Shown: piece by piece, positions 6,714 through 11,417 of the stretch
Numbering within the stretch: the first letter of the stretch is position 1
Layout of the letters: every line of letters starts with the position of its first letter
Assembly: GCA_040905285.1 (NCBI GenBank)
Contig: JBBDRV010000032.1
Location: 1 to 11,417 of the forward strand
From: JBBDRV01 sp040905285
GTDB lineage: Bacteria; Bacteroidota; Rhodothermia; Balneolales; Balneolaceae
Direction: 5' to 3'
DNA: 11,417 bases
The notes under the pieces: generated by a model
Databases searched by the model: none
The model's input: the letters and a program-made list of their open reading frames with translations, nothing else
Told to the model about the DNA's origin: nothing
Translations under genes and position numbers: made by a program

Positions 6714-9128
6714 ACCCACAGCATCGACATCTACAGTAATCCTGACACTGCCGGCGCCTTTGGGTTTTGTGCGGTTATACCGGTCAAATATACGGTCGAC
6801 GAGATCTTCTACAGCCCGGGCGTTACGGCCGGGATTGATTTTTATATGAGATTCCCACAAACAGAGCCCGTGCATCCACTCAATCACACCGGGGGCAGGA
6901 CCCAGCACAGCCGATTCGGACGTTTCGGCCTTCATTGCCTCACTGAAAGACTCGGCAACCTCGTGAGTCGCCGAGTCGGACTTGCCCTTGAAATGGAAAA
7001 TAATCATCCGGGAATACGGCGGGTAGGCGTGATGTTTGCGTTCCGCCAGTTCCTCTGCAGTAAATGTCCAGTAGTCGTGATCCTTTGCATACTGAACGGC
7101 CCGGTGGTCCGGTTTCCAGGTTTGTACATAGACACGCCCCGCCTTCGCGCCCCGTCCGGCACGCCCGGCCACCTGACTCAACAACTGATACATCCTCTCA
7201 CCCGACCGGAAGGAAGGAAAAGCCAGTTCCGTTTCTGCACTTAAAACACCCACGACGGTGACATTGGGAAAGTCGAGTCCCTTGGAGACCAGCTGCGTGC
7301 CGATCAGGATATCGGCTCCACCGTCCAGAAATTTCTCATAGATCCGGCGGTGAGCATATTTTCCGGATGTCGTATCCCTGTCCATGCGAAGCAGCTCTGC
7401 CTCGGGGAAGAGCTTGTGTATTTCATCTTCCACCTGCTGGGTTCCGCTCCCTTTTGAAACTATTTTTTCCGACCCGCACTCCTCACATCGTGTATCCGCT
7501 TTTCTCGCATAGCCGCTGTAGTGACACAGGAGCATATTCTTTTTTTTGTGATAGGTAAGGCTGACCGAACAGTCGGGACTCTGCGGGATATGTCCGCACT
7601 CTTCACACTGGAGGTAGGAAGCGAATCCCCTGCGGTTATAAAGCAGGATAATCTGCTCCTTTCTGTCAAGAGCCTGACGGATCGCCTCATAAAGAGAAAC
7701 AGTAAGCGGTCCCCTCATGGCCGAGTGATACTGCTTCATGTCGAGAATTCTGACTTCCGGCATCGCACCTTCGGGCCGTGACAAAAGCTGCAAAATCGTA
7801 TGCTTCCTGTCATACACTCCCTGAATCGAATTCATGGAGGGAGTGGCGGATCCCATAACGACCACGGCTTTCTCTTTATGAGCCCGCATGATCGCCACAT
7901 TGCGCGCATGATAGCGGGGCGAGGGATCGAATTGTTTATACGAACTGTCGTGCTCCTCATCGACTACAATCAGTCCCAGGTTCTGAACAGGTGCGAATAC
8001 AGCCGACCGGGGGCCGATCACGATCTGCTTCTCCCCTCTCAGGAGCCCCGTCCATGCCTCAAAACGTTCCCGGTCATTCAAACGGCTGTGAATCACTGCA
8101 ATCTTGTTTCCGAATACCTGATAGAATCGCCGGACGGTTTGTGGAGTCAGGGCAATCTCCGGAACCAGTATCATCCCTCCCCGTCCCCGGGAGAGGGTAT
8201 GTTTCAAAGCGTGAATATAGACTTCGGTTTTGCCGGACCCGGTAACTCCATATAGCAGAAAACTTTGGTAACTGTTCAGATTGAGCGCGTCCCGGATGGC
8301 ACAAAACGCATCTTCCTGCTCCTCCGACAACTGTTTGATCCCTTCCGGCCGGAAGGGTCCCGGGACCGTACTTTCAGTCACGGGCAAGTCCCGGGAAATG
8401 ATCAGTCCCTCACGGGCGATTCTCCTCAGGGAGTAGTCGCTGATTTTTTCATGCCCGACCAGTGAACGGTGGGCGGCAGGCAATGGCAGATCCGCCAGGA
8501 CATTCAGTGCGTCTCCCCACTTGGTACCCGCCGAGCGGGTGCAAACGCTTTCAACCGACTGCCGGTCCACTCCCTCACACCAGTCCCAGTGTTTGACCGT
8601 TTTATACCCTGTTTTCTGGACCGGCTGTTCCCATATTTCGAGAACTCCTGTTTTGATCAGGTGGTTCAGCCTCTTTAAATGTTTGCCCGACTTCCATCTT
8701 TTCCGTGCGTCCCTGAAGGAAAGACCCTCATTTTCAATATCCGAGATCATCTCCCGGTCCTCCCTGTCGAGGCCAGTCTCCGGACGATTCACCCTCAGCC
8801 GCTTTTCTGAAACAAAATTGAGGCCAACAGGAAGTGCCGACTGAATGGCTTCCCCCCTCGAACAGTAGTAGAATTTGTGGATCCAGTCAGTCAGCTCCAG
8901 AATGAATTCACTCATCACCGGCTTCCGGTCCAGCACACGAATCAGCGGTCTGACTTTGAAAGCCGGTTTTTCACTGTGGATCCGTACGACCATCCCTATA
9001 GCTTTCTCGTTACGCAGCGGCACCCACACCCGCATTCCTGCCCCCACAGCCATCCCGGCTGGAATTCCATAGGTGAAAAGACGTCTGACTGGCGTCGGGA
9101 ATGCAATGTCGGCATATTGTCTGAACAT
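6711..9128 (-). CDS. priA: Primosomal protein N' (replication restart DNA helicase PriA)
   Basis: PriA recognises stalled forks and D-loops and reloads the replicative helicase. The 805-residue product has the N-terminal DNA-binding domain (about 1-100, FPTPVRRLFTYGIP), Walker A GVTGSGKT at 294-301, Walker B DEEH at 390-393, the motif GSATP at 426-430, a zinc-binding insert at about 508-551, GTQLVSKGLDFP at 610-621 and QVAGRAGRG at 652-660. It ends in RITVDVDAVG, as PriA proteins normally do. Length is within the family range, slightly long. The zinc region is unusual: C508/C511 and C548/C551 are present (site 1), but two of the four Cys of the second site are Ser (S517 and S538). The gene is transcribed towards scpB with a 206-bp gap, so it may have its own transcript. 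Confidence 0.96.
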   Translation of the reverse strand: MFRQYADIAFPTPVRRLFTYGIPAGMAVGAGMRVWVPLRNEKAIGMVVRIHSEKPAFKVRPLIRVLDRKPVMSEFILELTDWIHKFYYCSRGEAIQSALPVGLNFVSEKRLRVNRPETGLDREDREMISDIENEGLSFRDARKRWKSGKHLKRLNHLIKTGVLEIWEQPVQKTGYKTVKHWDWCEGVDRQSVESVCTRSAGTKWGDALNVLADLPLPAAHRSLVGHEKISDYSLRRIAREGLIISRDLPVTESTVPGPFRPEGIKQLSEEQEDAFCAIRDALNLNSYQSFLLYGVTGSGKTEVYIHALKHTLSRGRGGMILVPEIALTPQTVRRFYQVFGNKIAVIHSRLNDRERFEAWTGLLRGEKQIVIGPRSAVFAPVQNLGLIVVDEEHDSSYKQFDPSPRYHARNVAIMRAHKEKAVVVMGSATPSMNSIQGVYDRKHTILQLLSRPEGAMPEVRILDMKQYHSAMRGPLTVSLYEAIRQALDRKEQIILLYNRRGFASYLQCEECGHIPQSPDCSVSLTYHKKKNMLLCHYSGYARKADTRCEECGSEKIVSKGSGTQQVEDEIHKLFPEAELLRMDRDTTSGKYAHRRIYEKFLDGGADILIGTQLVSKGLDFPNVTVVGVLSAETELAFPSFRSGERMYQLLSQVAGRAGRGAKAGRVYVQTWKPDHRAVQYAKDHDYWTFTAEELAERKHHAYPPYSRMIIFHFKGKSDSATHEVAESFSEAMKAETSESAVLGPAPGVIEWMHGLCLWESHIKINPGRNARAVEDLVDRIFDRYNRTKPKGAGSVRITVDVDAVG

Positions 9129-9133
9129 GCAGG

Positions 9134-9141
9134 CAAAGCTA
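9134..9141 (-). promoter_or_regulatory. Candidate -7 element of the priA promoter
   Basis: On the minus strand TAGCTTTG is an exact match to the Bacteroidota -7 consensus TAnnTTTG and lies only 5 bp before the priA ATG. If used, transcription would start at or within a few bases of the start codon, giving an almost leaderless mRNA. No good -33 TTG is seen at the expected distance, although an AT-rich TATAAT sits about 16 bp further upstream, at 9157-9162. Confidence 0.3.
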
Positions 9142-9212
9142 TCGAATTCAGCAGGAAATTATAAGCCTATTATTCAGATCACCACCTTCCATATCAGTTC
9201 ACCGCTTTTCCA

Positions 9213-9230
9213 TGTACAGGACTGTGTACA
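9213..9230. repeat. Paired TGTACA palindromes upstream of priA
   Basis: TGTACA occurs at 9213-9218 and again at 9225-9230, 12 bp apart start to start. Each copy is itself a palindrome and each is followed by G, so the pair reads the same way on both strands as a dyad. It lies in the 198-bp space between the GH88 stop and the priA start. It could be an operator, with about one helical turn between centres, but no regulator can be named. Confidence 0.4.
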
Positions 9231-9326
9231 GAGCAAACATTAACTGTGCAGATGATTAACCTGCCTGTAAAAACGGCATCGGCAAGCAATGTCTGAACGG
9301 TGAGCGGACACATGGACTGTGGCAGA

Positions 9327-10811
9327 TTACCGGATCAGCAGCATTTTTTTTGTGCGTATTTCGCCGCCTGATCTCAGGACGCAGAAATAGATCCCCGACG
9401 AAAATCCGGTCATGGCTGCATTCAGGTTATAGGTTCCGGCCTGCAGGAAGTCATCAAGCAGAATCAGCATCTGCCTTCCCGCAATATCATATACGCTTAT
9501 TGTTACAGGCCCGGCATTTTCTATGGTATAAAAAATAGTCGTACGGCCGCTGAATGGGTTGGGATAGTTCTGCTCAAGATAGATCTCCGGCTTGTTCAAA
9601 AGCTCCGGAAAGTTCTCTCCCGTTGCTTCTTTAAACCTGATCAGAGCTTCCAGAAAATAGTAATCCGCGTAGGCTGTTCCGTGTCCGCCTGCTCCTCTGT
9701 GCAGCGTGCTCAATCCCAGTATGGAGCTTTGCCCCGGCTGCAGGACCATGTACGGTTCCGCTGACAGAGAGTCCAGGATATTCTGCGCGCTGCTGAACCA
9801 GGTCGAATCCTGTGTAAATGAGAAGAGTTCCAGAAGTGCCGACGAAATGATAGCTGCAGCGGAAGCATCCCTGGTCTGAAGTGATGGCACCGTCTCCCTG
9901 AAATCGTAGACCGGCACCCGGTCTTCCGGCAGATGTTCAGTAAAATATTCCGCGGCAGCAATGGCTGCATCCAGAAATTCCGCCTGGCGGGTGAAACGGT
10001 AGACCATGGTAAAACCATAAACGGCCCAGGCCTGGCCCCTTGCCCAGACAGAGTCGGTATCATAGCCCTGAGTGGTGAATTTCCTGTTTACTTTTCCCTC
10101 ATCATCAAAATCGACAATATGATAGGTGCTTCCGTCAGGCCTCATATGATGTTTCAATGAAGTTTGAGCATGTTTAACAGCTATGTCATGCCATTCGGGG
10201 ACCCCTCCGATCTCAGCAGCCGTAAACAACAGCTCCAGATTCATCAGGTTGTCGATAATGACAGGATAATTTCCTATTCCCTCCCACGGCTCCCAGGATT
10301 TAATGGCCCCTATTTCCGGATTAAATCTTTTTGCCAGTGATGCGGCAGCCTGCAGCACCACTCTCTGATAGTGACGCCTGCCGGTGAGGTGCATTCCCCT
10401 GCCAAAACTGCTTAAAATCCTGAAGCCGGTATCATGGTCACTGGAACTGTAGGCCATTGGCTCCATGTCCAGAGTCCACTCTGTTGCATACTCCCGCCAC
10501 CGGGTATCTCCGGTAAGCTGGTACATATGCCATAGTGAACCTGCAAAAAAGCCACTGGTCCATTGTTCACGGCTGAAATAAATCCATTCGCCGGTCGCCG
10601 GATCGGTATGCGCCGGATGGAGCCCGGAATTGTAGGACAGATCAGCCAGGGTCTGGTCCATTTTTCTTTCTGCATGCTTCAGTATCTCCTCGGTGTAAAT
10701 AAGCTGACGCAACGCGGGGGATTGATCCCGGGCCGCTGCCTCTCCAGGATAGGCGCCTGCATAGAGCATAAACCATAGAATTCCGGCTGCAGCAGCTTTC
10801 ATCCGGGACAT
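9327..10811 (-). CDS. Secreted GH88 unsaturated glucuronyl hydrolase with T9SS sorting domain
   Basis: The 494-residue product has a signal peptide (about 1-27, hydrophobic core 8-20, AAA before Arg28), a catalytic domain (about 35-400) and a C-terminal T9SS type-A sorting domain (about 410-494, starting EQNYPNPF and ending in KKMLLIR). The catalytic part shows GH88 signatures: WTSGFFAGSLW, HDTGF with Asp127, DNLMNLELL with Asp187, and TQGYDTDSVWARGQAWAVYG. The two Asp are 60 residues apart, as are the essential Asp88 and Asp149 of Bacillus unsaturated glucuronyl hydrolase. GH88 enzymes hydrate the 4,5-unsaturated uronic acid left at the end of oligosaccharides by polysaccharide lyases (chondroitin, hyaluronan, heparin, ulvan or xanthan type), which releases it. 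The sorting domain implies export through T9SS to the cell surface or medium. The exact substrate is unknown; no lyase or SusCD genes are next to it. A second ATG at 10802 is an alternative start. Confidence 0.92.
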   Translation of the reverse strand: MSRMKAAAAGILWFMLYAGAYPGEAAARDQSPALRQLIYTEEILKHAERKMDQTLADLSYNSGLHPAHTDPATGEWIYFSREQWTSGFFAGSLWHMYQLTGDTRWREYATEWTLDMEPMAYSSSDHDTGFRILSSFGRGMHLTGRRHYQRVVLQAAASLAKRFNPEIGAIKSWEPWEGIGNYPVIIDNLMNLELLFTAAEIGGVPEWHDIAVKHAQTSLKHHMRPDGSTYHIVDFDDEGKVNRKFTTQGYDTDSVWARGQAWAVYGFTMVYRFTRQAEFLDAAIAAAEYFTEHLPEDRVPVYDFRETVPSLQTRDASAAAIISSALLELFSFTQDSTWFSSAQNILDSLSAEPYMVLQPGQSSILGLSTLHRGAGGHGTAYADYYFLEALIRFKEATGENFPELLNKPEIYLEQNYPNPFSGRTTIFYTIENAGPVTISVYDIAGRQMLILLDDFLQAGTYNLNAAMTGFSSGIYFCVLRSGGEIRTKKMLLIR

Positions 10812-10910
10812 GCATTTTTAATGGAACGCATTTGTAATAAATTTAAGTTACTTAAACCACTTCAAGACTACATGAAACCAACTGATTTTCTGAATACAAT
10901 ATGCATTTCA

Positions 10911-11237
10911 ATGAACAATAACATCCACAAAGACACCACAACCAGCCCAGTGTCAACCGATCACTGTCCGGTCCGGAAAAAAAATTCGGCTATCATTCTC
11001 ATGCACTGTCCCGACCGCAAAGGTCTGGTTGCAGCCATAACCAAATTCATTTCAGGCAATAGCGGAAATATACTGGAGATCGACCAGCATGTAGACAAAC
11101 ACCACCAGGTTTTCTTTATGAGAGTGGAATGGGATCTTGATCATTTCAATATTCCCAGGAATCAGATTGAAAACACGTTCGGTTTGTCTTTCATCAAAAC
11201 CGAATTCGGGAAGGATGTTTTTGGCAATCTCGGCTGA
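10911..11237 (+). pseudogene. purU: purU fragment: ACT domain of formyltetrahydrofolate deformylase
   Basis: PurU hydrolyses 10-formyltetrahydrofolate to formate and tetrahydrofolate. The 108-residue frame contains a typical PurU N-terminal ACT domain: AIILMHCPDRKGLVAAITKF at residues 27-46, GNILEIDQHVD at 52-62 and FFMRVEWDLDHFNIP at 68-82. PurU proteins are normally about 280 residues, with a C-terminal formyltransferase-like catalytic domain carrying Asn, His and Asp active-site residues. All of that is absent. Family likeness fades after about residue 84-90 (position 11160-11180) and the frame then ends in an unrelated tail. The same DNA to the right encodes, on the other strand, an HD-like protein. 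I chose ATG 10911; the frame is open to 10821, but the extra residues do not look like PurU. It is divergent from the GH88 gene. Either a rearranged pseudogene or one side of a false assembly join. Confidence 0.7.
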
Positions 11238-11417
11238 TCTGTTTTCAAAATTTTCATAGGTCTCTGATAATCCTGAGAATAACAGGATAGCTGCTGCCTG
11301 GGCGAGGAGCATCTCATCATCTGAAATGTTTTCAGATCTTCCCAGCAGTTCAGTCTGGATATAAACCCTTCTGAAGAATTCCTTTTTGTGAAAATGAAGA
11401 TTTAGCAGGTGGTTAGA
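11052..11417 (-). pseudogene. HD-domain phosphohydrolase-like fragment, truncated at both ends
   Basis: A minus-strand frame is open from the right edge (its start lies outside) to a TGA at 11052. From the edge to about 11160, 86 residues resemble HD-domain phosphohydrolases of the kind common in Bacteroidota: a helix ISDDEMLLAQAAAILL, then GLSETYENFE, then RSAEIAKNILPEFGF and ERQTERVFNLI. In relatives the segment after the alanine-rich helix reads LHDxG and then YENHE. Here it reads LLFSG and YENFE, so the metal-binding His-Asp pair and the following His are replaced and catalysis is unlikely. From 11160 leftwards the reading frame is only the complement of purU, so the natural C-terminus has been lost. 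The family call is based on remembered motif patterns and is moderately sure. An internal ATG at 11310-11312 is not the true start, because likeness extends beyond it. Confidence 0.55.
11144..11172. repeat. Quasi-palindrome at the purU/HD junction
   Basis: TTTCAATATTCC (11144-11155) and GGAAT-CAG-ATTGAAA (11158-11172) form a 12-bp stem with a 2-nt loop and a 3-nt bulge. It coincides with the place where likeness to PurU (plus strand) ends and likeness to an HD protein (minus strand) begins. Confidence 0.7.

Noticed and set aside
7800..8255. Plus-strand open frames across priA (for example 7800-8255)
   Set aside because: They lie opposite highly conserved helicase motifs and have no recognisable protein features; they are shadows of priA.
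9241..9326. A terminator after the GH88 gene using the TTTTT run near 9270
   Set aside because: The flanking bases give at most a 4-bp stem and the T-run would sit in the loop, so no intrinsic terminator is supported.
10821..10910. Upstream ATG at 10821 as the purU start
   Set aside because: It would add 30 residues unlike any PurU N-terminus and extend almost to the divergent GH88 start, leaving no room for promoters.

Overview
The window reads as chromosomal DNA from a member of the FCB group, most likely Balneolota/Rhodothermota or a related Bacteroidota lineage (inference). The pointers are: a secreted glycosidase ending in a type IX secretion (T9SS) type-A sorting domain, start codons mostly without Shine-Dalgarno sequences, a TAnnTTTG-like -7 box in front of priA, and a PriA whose helicase motifs (KGLDF, VLSAE) look Bacteroidota-like. 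No rRNA, tRNA, CRISPR array, insertion sequence or phage gene was recognised.

Left part (1-2745): a large membrane protein on the minus strand runs off the left edge. It has an extracytoplasmic N-terminal domain, then several membrane segments, then an EE motif typical of CPBP/CAAX-type intramembrane proteases. It is divergent from a plus-strand TANGO2/NRDE-family gene, which converges on a minus-strand gene cluster.

Middle part (2746-9128): a minus-strand block transcribed in the order priA (replication restart helicase), scpB (chromosome condensation), rluB-type 23S rRNA pseudouridine synthase, an alpha/beta hydrolase, and an exported TPR protein. The last four are tightly spaced (62 bp gap, 14 bp overlap, 36 bp gap) and probably form an operon. 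The priA-scpB gap holds a degenerate tandem repeat that begins at the priA stop codon. ScpB ends in an acidic tail encoded by 17-bp repeats.

Right part (9327-11417): a GH88-type unsaturated glucuronyl hydrolase with signal peptide and T9SS sorting domain suggests extracellular use of lyase-generated uronic acid oligosaccharides. Divergent from it is the first part of purU (formyltetrahydrofolate deformylase), only the ACT domain. Its similarity stops near position 11160-11180. From the same point an oppositely oriented, HD-phosphohydrolase-like reading frame continues to the right edge. This is a chimeric junction (rearrangement or assembly join) located on a 29-bp quasi-palindrome, and it is the most unusual spot in the window. 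No complete undescribed system is evident; the oddities are this junction and several enzymes with non-canonical motif residues (PriA, the CPBP protein, the HD protein).
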